Shown here: one piece after another, positions 6,229 through 14,696 of the stretch
Numbering within the stretch: position 1 is the first letter of the stretch
Layout of the letters: each line of letters begins with the position of its first letter
DNA from: DSNY01 sp016861185
GTDB lineage: Bacteria > Pseudomonadota > Gammaproteobacteria > Burkholderiales > Burkholderiaceae_F
Length of the DNA: 15,928 nt
Direction of reading: 5' to 3'
NCBI GenBank assembly: GCA_030263275.1
Contig: SZOR01000097.1
Coordinates: 1-15,928 of the forward strand
Notes under the pieces: model-generated
What the model saw: the letters and a program-made list of their open reading frames with translations, nothing else
Database searches by the model: none
Told to the model about the DNA's origin: nothing
Made by a program: the position numbers and the translations under genes

Positions 6229-7884
6229 ATGAGCGCGATACAACCCGGTGTTGCGGCACCGCCCAAGCCCACGTCGCGGGCCGACATCCTCGACTGGCGC
6301 CCCGAGGACCCGACCTTCTGGGAATCGACCGGCAAGAAGATCGCCTACCGCAACCTCGCGATCTCGGTGCCGGCGCTGCTGTGCGCCTTCGCCGTGTGGG
6401 GGATGTGGGGAATCATCACGGTGCAGATGCACAACCTCGGCTTTCCGTTCTCGCAGGCCGAGCTGTTCACGCTGACCGCGATCGCCGGCATCGCCGGCGC
6501 GACGATGCGCATCCCGGCGTCGTTCTTCATCCGCCTGGCCGGCGGCCGCAACACGATCTTCCTGACGACCGCGATGCTGCTGTCGCCGGCGATCGGCACC
6601 GGCATCGCGCTGCAGCACCCCGAGTGGCCGCTGTGGGTGTTCCAGTTGCTCGCGCTGTGGTCGGGCGTGGGCGGCGGCAACTTCGCCAGCTCGATGTCGA
6701 ACATCAACACCTTCTTCCCGAAGCGTCTGCAGGGCACCGCGCTTGGCATCAACGCGGGCATCGGCAACTTCGGCGTCACGACGATGCAGATCGTCATCCC
6801 GTTCGTGATGACGGTCGGCATTTTCGGTGCGCTCGGCGGCGAGCCGATGATCCTGCAGAAGGACAGCGGCTGGATCTTCGGCAAGATCGCCGCCGGCACG
6901 CCGACCTGGATCCAGAACGCCGGCTTCGCCTGGGTGCTGTCGCTGGTGCCGCTGTCGATCCTGTGCTGGTTCGGCATGAACAACCTGCTGACCGTGTCGC
7001 CGCAGATCGGCGGAACGATCCCGGCGTTCCTGAAGATCACCTGGCTGTACACGCTGGCCTTCGTGCCGGCGATCCTCATCCTCTACCTGTATCTGCCGAA
7101 GCCGACCGGGCTCGGACTGATCAGCATGTGGGTCGCGATCCCGCTCGACGTGATCCTGGCCCTGCTGGTGATGAAGCTCGCCGCCTTCGGCCCGATGAAG
7201 GAGAACGTCGCCAAGCAGTTCGAGATCTTCCGCGACAAGCACACCTGGTCGATGACCGCGCTGTACATCGTCACCTTCGGTTCGTTCATCGGCTTTTCGA
7301 TGGCGCTGCCGCTGTCGATCGCGGTGATCTTCGGCGTCAGCCACGTGCCGGGCCCCGACGGGGTAATGACGCATACGCTGAAAAACCCCAACGCACCCTC
7401 GGCGTTCACCTACGCGTGGATCGGCCCCTTCGTCGGCGCGGCCATTCGTCCGATCGGCGGCTGGATCTCCGACAAGGTCGGCGGCTCGATCGTCACGCAG
7501 GTGATTTCGGTGGTGATGGTGGTCGCGTCGATCGCGGTCGGCTACGTGATGCTGCTGGCGTACAGCTCGGCCACCCCCGAGCAGTACTTCCTTCCGTTCA
7601 TGCTGCTGTTCATCGTGCTGTTCGCCGCCAGCGGCATCGGCAACGGGTCGACCTTCCGCACGATCGGCGTGATTTTCGACCGCACCAAGGCCGGCCCCGT
7701 GCTGGGCTGGACCTCGGCGATCGGCGCGTACGGCGCCTTCATCGCGCCGGTGGTGATCGGCGAGCAGATCAAGGCCGGCACGCCGCAGGTCGCGATGTAT
7801 GGCTTTGCGGCCTTCTATGCGGTCTGCCTGGTCCTGAACTGGTGGTTCTACCTGCGTCGCAACGCGTACGTGAAGAACCCGTAA
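6229..7884 (+). CDS. narK2: Nitrate/nitrite transporter NarK2, enlarged
   Basis: This NNP-family porter of the NarK2 type is thought to exchange cytoplasmic nitrite for external nitrate. Conserved arginines R94 (ATMRIPASFF) and R407 (GAAIRPIGGWISDKVGG) and the two family signatures, GGGNFASSMSNINTFFPKR (148-166) and ASGIGNGSTFRTIGVIF (467-483), are all present. At 551 residues it is far longer than NarK porters of about 460. The two arginines are 313 residues apart, against 216 in E. coli NarK (R89, R305). The extra length lies mainly between the halves, at about 264-322, where two additional hydrophobic stretches (271-290 and 298-319) are visible, so it may have 14 membrane segments. An N-terminal tail of about 38 residues precedes the first helix. 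The ATG has GGAG six bases upstream; the same frame is open far upstream, but only as a shadow of other genes. Confidence 0.94.
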   Translation: MSAIQPGVAAPPKPTSRADILDWRPEDPTFWESTGKKIAYRNLAISVPALLCAFAVWGMWGIITVQMHNLGFPFSQAELFTLTAIAGIAGATMRIPASFFIRLAGGRNTIFLTTAMLLSPAIGTGIALQHPEWPLWVFQLLALWSGVGGGNFASSMSNINTFFPKRLQGTALGINAGIGNFGVTTMQIVIPFVMTVGIFGALGGEPMILQKDSGWIFGKIAAGTPTWIQNAGFAWVLSLVPLSILCWFGMNNLLTVSPQIGGTIPAFLKITWLYTLAFVPAILILYLYLPKPTGLGLISMWVAIPLDVILALLVMKLAAFGPMKENVAKQFEIFRDKHTWSMTALYIVTFGSFIGFSMALPLSIAVIFGVSHVPGPDGVMTHTLKNPNAPSAFTYAWIGPFVGAAIRPIGGWISDKVGGSIVTQVISVVMVVASIAVGYVMLLAYSSATPEQYFLPFMLLFIVLFAASGIGNGSTFRTIGVIFDRTKAGPVLGWTSAIGAYGAFIAPVVIGEQIKAGTPQVAMYGFAAFYAVCLVLNWWFYLRRNAYVKNP

Positions 7885-7951
7885 CCCTTTCGATCAATAG
7901 CGCCGTCGCCCGGCGCGTACTAGAAAACGCAAGGCGCAATCGGAGACCCCT

Positions 7952-10900
7952 ATGAGCAACTTCCTCGACCGGCTGCTGTTCTTCACGAAGGAGCGCGAGC
8001 CTTTTGCCGGCGGCCACGGCGTCGTCACGCAGGAGGACCGCCGCTGGGAGGACGGCTACCGCAAGCGCTGGCAGCACGACAAGATCGTGCGCTCCACCCA
8101 CGGGACCAACTGCACCGGCTCGTGCTCGTGGAAGATCTACGTGAAGGGCGGCATCGTCACCTGGGAGACGCAGCAGACCGACTATCCGCGCACGCGGCCC
8201 GACATGCCGAACCACGAGCCGAGGGGCTGCTCGCGCGGCGCCTCCTACTCCTGGTACCTGTATTCGGCCAACCGGCTGAAGTACCCGCTGGTGCGCGGGC
8301 GGCTGGTCCGCCTGTGGCGCGAGGCGCGCAGGACCAAGGACCCGGTCGCCGCGTGGGCGAGCATCGTCGAAGACCCGGTCAAGAGCGCGGAGTACAAAGG
8401 CCAGCGCGGACTCGGCGGTTTCATCCGCAGCACCTGGGAAGAGGCCAACGAGATCGTCGCCGCGGCCAACGCTTACACGGTCAAGAAGTTCGGCCCCGAC
8501 CGCGTGATCGGCTTTTCGCCGATTCCCGCAATGTCGATGGTCAGTTACGCCGCCGGCAGCCGCTATCTGTCGCTGATCGGCGGCGTGTGCATGAGCTTCT
8601 ACGACTGGTACTGCGACCTGCCGCCGTCGTCGCCGCAGACCTGGGGCGAGCAGACCGACGTGCCGGAATCGGCCGACTGGTACAACTCGACCTACATCAT
8701 CGCGTGGGGATCGAACGTTCCGCAGACGCGCACGCCCGACGCGCATTTCTTCACCGAAGTCCGCTACAAGGGCGCGAAGACGGTCGCGATCACGCCGGAC
8801 TATTCGGAGGTCGCCAAACTGTCCGACGTCTGGTTGCATCCGAAACAGGGCACCGACGCCGCGCTCGGCATGGCGCTCGGCCACGTGATCCTGAAGGAGT
8901 TCCATGTCGACCGGCAGGTGCCGTACTTCGACGAGTACGCGCGCCAGTACACCGACCTGCCGCTGCTGGTGCTGCTCAGGAAATCGGGCGACCGCTACGT
9001 CGCCGACCGCTATGTGCGCGCCTCGGACTTCGACGACAAACTCGGCCAGAGCAACAACCCCGAATGGAAGACGGTCGCGGTCGACGAGGCGAACGGCCAG
9101 ATCGTGCTGCCGAACGGCTCGATCGGCTTCCGCTGGGGCGAAACGGGCGCCAACGCCGGCAAGTGGAACCTCGAGAAGCGCGACGCGCGCGACGGCCGCG
9201 AAGTCAGGCTCGCGCTGTCGCTGCTCGGGGCCAAACACGAGATCGCGCCGGTGGCTTTCCCGTACTTCGGCGGCGTCGAAAACGAGCACTTCACGTCCAA
9301 CCCGTTCAAGGACGTGCTCGTGCGCAACGTGCCGGCGCTGAAGCTCGCCCTCGGCGGCGAGCAGACGCTGGTCGCGACCGTGTTCGACCTGATGGTCGCC
9401 AACTACGGCATCGACCGCAACCTGGGCGGCGATCATCTGCCGCGCGACTACGACGACAACGCGCCGTACACGCCGGCGTGGCAGGAGAAGATCACCGGCG
9501 TCAGCCGCCATGCGGCGATCCGGCTCGCGCGCGAGTTCGCCGAGAACGCCGCGAAGACCCACGGCAAGTCGATGGTGATCATCGGCGCGGCGATGAACCA
9601 CTGGTACCACTCGGACATGAACTACCGGTCGGTCATCAACATGCTGATGCTGTGCGGGTGCATCGGCCAGAGCGGCGGCGGCTGGGCGCATTACGTCGGC
9701 CAGGAGAAGCTGCGGCCGCAGACCGGCTGGACGCCGCTCGCGTTCGCGCTCGACTGGGTGCGGCCGCCGCGCCAGCAGAACTCGACGAGCTTCTTCTACG
9801 CGCATACCGATCAGTGGCGCTACGAGAAGCTGAAGGTCGACGAGATCCTGTCGCCGCTCGCCGACAGGCAGCGTTTCCGCGGCAGCTTCATCGACTTCAA
9901 CGCACGCTCCGAGCGCATGGGCTGGCTGCCTTCCGCGCCGCAGCTCGAAACCAATCCGCTGCAGGTTTGCAGGGACGCGGCAGCCGCCGGCATGGAGCCG
10001 AAGGACTACGCCGTGAAGGCGTTGAAGGACGGCTCGCTGAAGCTGTCGTGTTTCGACCCGGACAACCCGGCCAACTTCCCGCGCAACCTCTTCGTCTGGC
10101 GCTCGAACCTGCTTGGCTCCTCCGGCAAGGGGCACGAGTATTTCCTGAAGCACCTGCTCGGCACCAGCCACGGCGTACTCGGCAAGGATCTCGGCGAAGA
10201 GGGCGGGCAGCGGCCGGTCGACGTCAAATGGCGCGAGCAGGCGCCACAGGGCAAGCTCGATCTGCTGGTGACGATCGACTTTCGCATGAGCACGACCGCG
10301 CTGTATTCGGACGTCGTGCTGCCCACGGCGACCTGGTACGAGAAGAATGACCTGAACACCTCCGACATGCACCCGTTCATCCACCCGCTGTCCACGGCGG
10401 TGGACCCGGCGTGGCAGGCGAGAAGCGACTGGGAGATCTTCAAGGGCATCGCGAAGAAGTTCTCCGAGGTGTGCGTCGGCCACCTCGGCGTCGAGAAGGA
10501 TCTCGTTCTGACGCCCACGCTGCACGACACGCCGAACGAGCTGGCGCAGCCGCTCGACGTCAAGGACTGGGGCAAGGGCGAAGTCGATCTGGTCCCGGGC
10601 AAAACCGGTCCCCAGATGACGGTCGTCGAACGCGACTACCCGAACACCTACAGGCGCTTCACCGCGCTGGGGCCGTTGATGACCAAGGTCGGCAACGGCG
10701 GCAAGGGCATCGCGTGGAACACGGCCGACGAGGTCAAGGCGCTCGGCGACCTGAACGGCGTGGTCACCGACGAAGGCCCGACCCGGGGGCTGCCGAAGAT
10801 CGAGACCGACATCGACGCCGCCGAAGTGATCCTGATGCTCGCGCCCGAGACCAACGGGCACGTCGCGGTCAAGGCGTGGGACGCGCTCGGAAGGATTACC

Positions 10901-11719
10901 GGCGTTGACCACAAGCACCTGGCGCTGCATCGCGAGGACGAGAAGATCCGCTTCCGCGACATCCAGGCGCAGCCGCGCAAGATCATCTCATCGCCTACGT
11001 GGTCAGGGCTCGAGAGCGAGAAGGTCTCGTACAACGCGGGCTACACCAACGTGCACGAGCTGATCCCGTGGCGCACGCTGTCGGGCCGCCAGCAGTTCTA
11101 TCAGGACCACCTGTGGATGCGCGCGTTCGGCGAAGCGCTGTGCGTGTACCGCCCGCCGGTCGACCCGAAGGCGGTCAACCCGGCGAAAGGGTTGCGGCCG
11201 AACGGCAACAAGGAAGTGGTGCTGAACTTCATCACGCCGCACCAGAAGTGGGGTATCCACTCGACCTACACCGACAACCTGATCATGCTGACGCTCAATC
11301 GCGGCGGCCCGGTCGTGTGGATTTCCGAGGACGATGCGAAGGCCGCCGGCATCGCCGACAACGACTGGATCGAGCTGTACAACGTCAACGGCGCGATCGC
11401 CGCGCGCGCAGTGGTCAGCCAGCGCGTCAACCCCGGCATGTGCCTGATGTACCACGCACAGGAGAAGATCGTGAACACGCCGGGCAGCGAGGTCACTGGC
11501 CAGCGCGGCGGCATCCACAACTCGGTCACGCGCGCGGTGCTCAAGCCCACCCACATGATCGGCGGTTACGCGCAGCTCGCCTACGGCTTCAACTACTACG
11601 GCACGATCGGCACCAACCGCGACGAGTTCGTCATCGTGCGCAAGATGGCGAAGGTCGACTGGCTCGACACGCCGACCCCCGACGCGCTGGCGCAGGCGGC
11701 CGCCGCGGCGCAGGCTTAA
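7952..11719 (+). CDS. narG: Respiratory nitrate reductase alpha subunit NarG
   Basis: NarG is the catalytic subunit of the membrane-bound nitrate reductase. On the cytoplasmic side it reduces nitrate to nitrite at a molybdenum bis-MGD centre. The 1255 residues match the usual size (about 1247 in E. coli). The first iron-sulfur cluster ligands H50, C54, C58 and C93 are present in STHGTNCTGSCSWK and HEPRGCSRGASYSW, and the Mo ligand aspartate is D222 in YDWYCDLPPSSPQTWGEQ, at the same numbers as in E. coli. The rest follows the molybdopterin oxidoreductase fold, with the C-terminal dinucleotide-binding domain containing KWGIHSTYTDN and GMCLMYHAQE. The ATG has CGGAG six bases upstream and lies 67 bases after narK2. 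No frameshift or missing key residue was seen. The 99-base gap to narH is unusual and holds a hairpin repeat. Confidence 0.98.
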   Translation: MSNFLDRLLFFTKEREPFAGGHGVVTQEDRRWEDGYRKRWQHDKIVRSTHGTNCTGSCSWKIYVKGGIVTWETQQTDYPRTRPDMPNHEPRGCSRGASYSWYLYSANRLKYPLVRGRLVRLWREARRTKDPVAAWASIVEDPVKSAEYKGQRGLGGFIRSTWEEANEIVAAANAYTVKKFGPDRVIGFSPIPAMSMVSYAAGSRYLSLIGGVCMSFYDWYCDLPPSSPQTWGEQTDVPESADWYNSTYIIAWGSNVPQTRTPDAHFFTEVRYKGAKTVAITPDYSEVAKLSDVWLHPKQGTDAALGMALGHVILKEFHVDRQVPYFDEYARQYTDLPLLVLLRKSGDRYVADRYVRASDFDDKLGQSNNPEWKTVAVDEANGQIVLPNGSIGFRWGETGANAGKWNLEKRDARDGREVRLALSLLGAKHEIAPVAFPYFGGVENEHFTSNPFKDVLVRNVPALKLALGGEQTLVATVFDLMVANYGIDRNLGGDHLPRDYDDNAPYTPAWQEKITGVSRHAAIRLAREFAENAAKTHGKSMVIIGAAMNHWYHSDMNYRSVINMLMLCGCIGQSGGGWAHYVGQEKLRPQTGWTPLAFALDWVRPPRQQNSTSFFYAHTDQWRYEKLKVDEILSPLADRQRFRGSFIDFNARSERMGWLPSAPQLETNPLQVCRDAAAAGMEPKDYAVKALKDGSLKLSCFDPDNPANFPRNLFVWRSNLLGSSGKGHEYFLKHLLGTSHGVLGKDLGEEGGQRPVDVKWREQAPQGKLDLLVTIDFRMSTTALYSDVVLPTATWYEKNDLNTSDMHPFIHPLSTAVDPAWQARSDWEIFKGIAKKFSEVCVGHLGVEKDLVLTPTLHDTPNELAQPLDVKDWGKGEVDLVPGKTGPQMTVVERDYPNTYRRFTALGPLMTKVGNGGKGIAWNTADEVKALGDLNGVVTDEGPTRGLPKIETDIDAAEVILMLAPETNGHVAVKAWDALGRITGVDHKHLALHREDEKIRFRDIQAQPRKIISSPTWSGLESEKVSYNAGYTNVHELIPWRTLSGRQQFYQDHLWMRAFGEALCVYRPPVDPKAVNPAKGLRPNGNKEVVLNFITPHQKWGIHSTYTDNLIMLTLNRGGPVVWISEDDAKAAGIADNDWIELYNVNGAIAARAVVSQRVNPGMCLMYHAQEKIVNTPGSEVTGQRGGIHNSVTRAVLKPTHMIGGYAQLAYGFNYYGTIGTNRDEFVIVRKMAKVDWLDTPTPDALAQAAAAAQA

Positions 11720-11730
11720 ACGACGAATGA

Positions 11731-11795
11731 ACCACGGAAGCACAGAGGCACAGAGGGCGACAGAGAATCTCTCCGTGTCTCTGTGCCTCTGTGGT
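11731..11795. repeat. ACAGAGGC-type long hairpin repeat between narG and narH
   Basis: The left arm (11731-11757) and right arm (11769-11795) pair over 27 positions, with 22 Watson-Crick pairs, three G-U wobbles and two A-C mismatches, around an 11-base loop. Each arm is built from short repeats of an 8-bp unit (GCACAGAG GCACAGAG on the left, TCTCTGTG CCTCTGTG on the right). It begins 11 bases after the narG stop codon and ends 13 bases before the narH ribosome site. Its purine/pyrimidine strand bias and composition differ sharply from the surrounding genes. I recall similar hairpins scattered between genes in many environmental bacterial genomes, but this was not checked. It may act as an RNA stability or attenuation element within the operon. 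Confidence 0.85.
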
Positions 11796-11818
11796 GGACA
11801 CAATCTTCGGAGCAAGAC

Positions 11819-13345
11819 ATGAAAGTTCGCGCGCAGATCGGCATGGTGCTGAATCTCGACAAATGCATCGGCTGCCATACCTGCTCGGTGACGTGCAAGA
11901 ACGTCTGGACCAACCGGCCGGGCATGGAGTACGCGTGGTTCAACAACGTCGAGACCAAGCCCGGCATCGGCTATCCGAAGGAGTGGGAGAACCAGGACAA
12001 GTGGAAAGGCGGCTGGGTGCGCAAGGGCAACGGCAAGATCGAGCCGCGCCAGGGCGGACGCGCGCGCATCCTGATGAACATCTTCGCCAACCCCAACCTG
12101 CCCGAGATCGACGACTACTACGAGCCGTTCGACTTCGACTACGAGCACCTGCAGACCGCGCCCGAAACGGGCGCCGCGCCGACCGCGCGGCCGCGTTCGC
12201 TGATCTCGGGCGAGCGGATGGAGAAGATCGAATGGGGGCCGAACTGGGAGGAAATTCTGGGCGGCGAGTTCGCCAAGCGCTCGCTCGACGCCAACTTCGC
12301 CGAAATGGAAAAGGCGATGTACGGCGAGTTCGAGAAGACCTTCATGATGTACCTGCCGCGGCTGTGCGAGCACTGCCTGAACCCGACCTGCGTGGCCTCG
12401 TGCCCGTCGGGCTCGATCTACAAGCGCGAGGAAGACGGCATCGTGCTGATCGACCAGGACAAGTGCCGCGGCTGGCGCATGTGCGTCTCGGGCTGCCCGT
12501 ACAAGAAGATCTATTACAACTGGGCGACCGGCAAGGCCGAGAAGTGCATCTTCTGCTACCCGCGCATCGAAGCGGGCCAGCCGACCGTGTGCTCGGAAAC
12601 CTGCGTCGGCCGCATCCGCTATCTCGGCGTGCTGCTTTATGACGCCGACCGCATCGAGGAAGCCGCCAGCGTCGAGCACGCGAAGAACCTGTACGACGCG
12701 CAGCTGCAGATCTTCCTCGACCCGAACGACCCGGCGGTGATCGAGCAGGCCCGCAAGGACGGGGTTCCCGAAGCCTGGCTCGAAGCGGCGAAAAGGTCGC
12801 CCGTCTACAAGATGGCGGTCGACTGGCGGGTCGCGCTGCCGCTGCACCCCGAGTACCGCACGTTGCCGATGGTCTGGTACATCCCGCCGCTGTCGCCGGT
12901 GCAGGCGCGCGTGGAGGCCGGTGCGATCGAGATGAAGGGCGAACTGCCCGACGTCTCCAGCCTGCGCATTCCGCTGAAGTACCTGTCGAACCTCTTCACC
13001 GCGGGCGACGAGGCGCCGGTGGCGCGCGCGCTCGAGCGGATGCTCGCGATGCGCGCGTTCATGCGCGGCCGCCATGTCGACGGGGTCGATCGCCCCGAAG
13101 TCCTGCAGCAGGCCGGCATTTCGCTCGCGGAAGTCGAGGACATGTACAAGATCATGGCGATCGCCAACTACGAGGACCGCTTCGTGATCCCGACGACCCA
13201 CCGCGAGTACGCGGAGGACGCGTTCGACCTGCGCGGCTCGTGCGGCTTCACGCTCGGCAACCCGGCCGACGAGCGGCCCGGCGCGAAAAGCCTATTCGGC
13301 AGCAAACGCAAAGTCATCCAGATCAAGGAAGTCTCGCGTGGCTAA
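11819..13345 (+). CDS. narH: Respiratory nitrate reductase beta subunit NarH
   Basis: NarH carries electrons from the NarI hemes to NarG through four iron-sulfur clusters. This 508-residue protein has all four cysteine groups: C16/C19/C22/C26 (CIGCHTCSVTC), C183/C186/C191/C195 (CEHCLNPTCVASC), C216/C222/C226 with W219 replacing a cysteine (CRGWRMCVSGC), and C243/C246/C258/C262 (CIFC...CSETC). The tryptophan marks the 3Fe-4S cluster typical of NarH. The ATG at 11819 is chosen because GGAG lies six bases upstream and the protein then starts MKVRAQIGMVLNLDKC, as in the family. An in-frame GTG at 11783 falls inside the hairpin repeat and is rejected. The end overlaps narJ by eight bases, so translation is probably coupled. 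Confidence 0.98.
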   Translation: MKVRAQIGMVLNLDKCIGCHTCSVTCKNVWTNRPGMEYAWFNNVETKPGIGYPKEWENQDKWKGGWVRKGNGKIEPRQGGRARILMNIFANPNLPEIDDYYEPFDFDYEHLQTAPETGAAPTARPRSLISGERMEKIEWGPNWEEILGGEFAKRSLDANFAEMEKAMYGEFEKTFMMYLPRLCEHCLNPTCVASCPSGSIYKREEDGIVLIDQDKCRGWRMCVSGCPYKKIYYNWATGKAEKCIFCYPRIEAGQPTVCSETCVGRIRYLGVLLYDADRIEEAASVEHAKNLYDAQLQIFLDPNDPAVIEQARKDGVPEAWLEAAKRSPVYKMAVDWRVALPLHPEYRTLPMVWYIPPLSPVQARVEAGAIEMKGELPDVSSLRIPLKYLSNLFTAGDEAPVARALERMLAMRAFMRGRHVDGVDRPEVLQQAGISLAEVEDMYKIMAIANYEDRFVIPTTHREYAEDAFDLRGSCGFTLGNPADERPGAKSLFGSKRKVIQIKEVSRG

Positions 13346-14012
13346 CGTCGCCTATCGCGCGCTCGCGGTCCTGCTCGACTATCCGTCGGAAGGACTCCAG
13401 GCCAACGTCGCGGAGGTCGCGGCGGCGCTCGAAGCGCTCGGCGCGGCGAACCTGCGCGCGCTGCGGCCGCTGCTCGCCGAAGTCGCCGGGCGCGATCTGC
13501 TCGACCTGCAGGAGCGTTACGTCGAGACCTTCGACCGCGGGCGGCGCACCTCGCTCAATCTGTTCGAGCACGTGCACGGCGACTCGCGCGACCGCGGCCA
13601 GGCGATGGTCGACCTGCTCGCGATGTATCGCGAGGTCGGCATCGAGCTGGCCGCCGAGCAGCTTCCCGACTACCTGCCCGCCTTCCTCGAATACCTGTCG
13701 CTGCTCGACGAGGCGGCCGCGCGCGAACGGCTCGGCGACGTCGCGCACATCCTGCAGACGATCGGCGGCGCGCTCGCGCGCCGCGCGAACCCCTACGCCG
13801 CCGTGTTCGACGTGCTGCTCGCGCTCGCGGGCGAGAAGCCGCTCGCCGCGCACGAGATCGACCACGAAGACGACACGACGTTCGAGGCGATCGACGCCGC
13901 GTGGAAGGAAGAGCCGGTCAACTTCCTCGACGCCGCCGCGCCCGCCGGCTCGTGCGGCACGGCGCCGCGCCCCGACGTCCAGAAGATCCAGATTCACCGG
14001 AGGCCCCGATGA
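13338..14012 (+). CDS. narJ: Nitrate reductase assembly chaperone NarJ
   Basis: NarJ is a cytoplasmic chaperone of the TorD/NarJ family that binds apo-NarGH and promotes cofactor insertion and membrane docking. It is not part of the finished enzyme. The protein has 224 residues and is mostly helical. Family signatures are YVETFD (61-66), LNLFEHVHGDSRDRGQAMVD (73-92) and DYLPAFLEYLSLLD. The C-terminal tail (about 185-224) is Pro/Ala-rich and poorly conserved. The start is a GTG with AAGGAAG six bases upstream, inside the end of narH. The stop overlaps the narI start by four bases (ATGA). Both overlaps suggest tight translational coupling. Confidence 0.95.
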   Translation: MANVAYRALAVLLDYPSEGLQANVAEVAAALEALGAANLRALRPLLAEVAGRDLLDLQERYVETFDRGRRTSLNLFEHVHGDSRDRGQAMVDLLAMYREVGIELAAEQLPDYLPAFLEYLSLLDEAAARERLGDVAHILQTIGGALARRANPYAAVFDVLLALAGEKPLAAHEIDHEDDTTFEAIDAAWKEEPVNFLDAAAPAGSCGTAPRPDVQKIQIHRRPR

Positions 14013-14695
14013 GCTCTCTGAATACCTTCCTGTTCGGCATCTATCCGTACATCTGCATCGCGGTGTTCTTGATCGGCAGCCTGATCCGCTTCGATCGCGA
14101 CCCGTACACGTGGAAGTCGGATTCCAGCCAGATGCTGCGCACCGGGCAGCTGCGGCTCGGCTCGAACCTGTTCCACATCGGCATCCTCGGCATCTTCTTC
14201 GGGCATCTCGTCGGGCTGCTGACGCCCGTATCGATCTGGCACGCGATCGGCGTCGAAGCGCCCGCCAAGCAGATGCTGGCGATCGTCGCCGGCGGAATCT
14301 TCGGCCTGCTGATGCTCGCCGGGCTGGCGATCCTGATGCACCGCCGCTACACCGAGCCGCGCATCCGCGCGACGACCACGACGATGGACTGGATCGTGCT
14401 GTGGCTGCTGCTGCTCCAGCTTCTGCTGGGACTGTTCTCGATCACGGTGTCCTGGCAGCACCTCGACGGCGCCGAGATGATCAAGCTGATGACCTGGGCG
14501 CAGCACATCGCGATCTTCCGCACCGACGCCGCCGCCTACGCCGCCGACGTTGCGCCCGTGTTCAAGCTGCACCTGGTGCTCGGCATGACGATCTTCCTGG
14601 TGTTCCCGTTCTCGCGGCTCGTGCACATCTGGAGCGGTTTCGCCTCGCTCGCGTATCTGACGCGCGCCTATCAGGTCGTACGGGCGCGCCGCTGA
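14009..14695 (+). CDS. narI: Respiratory nitrate reductase gamma subunit NarI (cytochrome b)
   Basis: NarI anchors NarGH to the inner membrane and oxidises quinol, passing electrons through two b-type hemes. The 228-residue protein has five hydrophobic segments. Heme-ligand histidines are H56 and H66 (LFHIGILGIFFGH) and H188 and H206 (FKLHLVLG and RLVHIWSG), almost exactly the numbering of E. coli NarI (56, 66, 187, 205). It begins MSSLNTFLFGIYPYICI, typical of the family. The ATG overlaps the narJ stop and has CGGAGG shortly upstream. The frame is open 36 codons further upstream, but that is only narJ read in another frame. The next gene starts one base after the stop. Confidence 0.97.
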   Translation: MSSLNTFLFGIYPYICIAVFLIGSLIRFDRDPYTWKSDSSQMLRTGQLRLGSNLFHIGILGIFFGHLVGLLTPVSIWHAIGVEAPAKQMLAIVAGGIFGLLMLAGLAILMHRRYTEPRIRATTTTMDWIVLWLLLLQLLLGLFSITVSWQHLDGAEMIKLMTWAQHIAIFRTDAAAYAADVAPVFKLHLVLGMTIFLVFPFSRLVHIWSGFASLAYLTRAYQVVRARR

Positions 14696-14696
14696 C

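Noticed and set aside
7885..7951. A possible internal FNR site in the narK2-narG gap (GATCAA at 7892-7897).
   Set aside because: Only one half-site is present; the matching TTGAT half at the proper distance is missing.
7769..10930. A very long open frame (over 1000 codons) on the minus strand opposite narG.
   Set aside because: The composition is Arg/Val/Asp/His-rich without any domain, and it mirrors the codon bias of the G+C-rich narG gene. It is a shadow frame.
11783..11818. Twelve extra N-terminal codons for narH from a GTG.
   Set aside because: The GTG is inside the hairpin repeat and has no ribosome site, while the ATG at 11819 has GGAG and gives the family N-terminus.
11003..13201. 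A 732-codon minus-strand frame opposite narG/narH.
   Set aside because: It is antisense to clearly real genes, has no recognisable family and shows the usual shadow composition; its existence follows from high third-position G+C.
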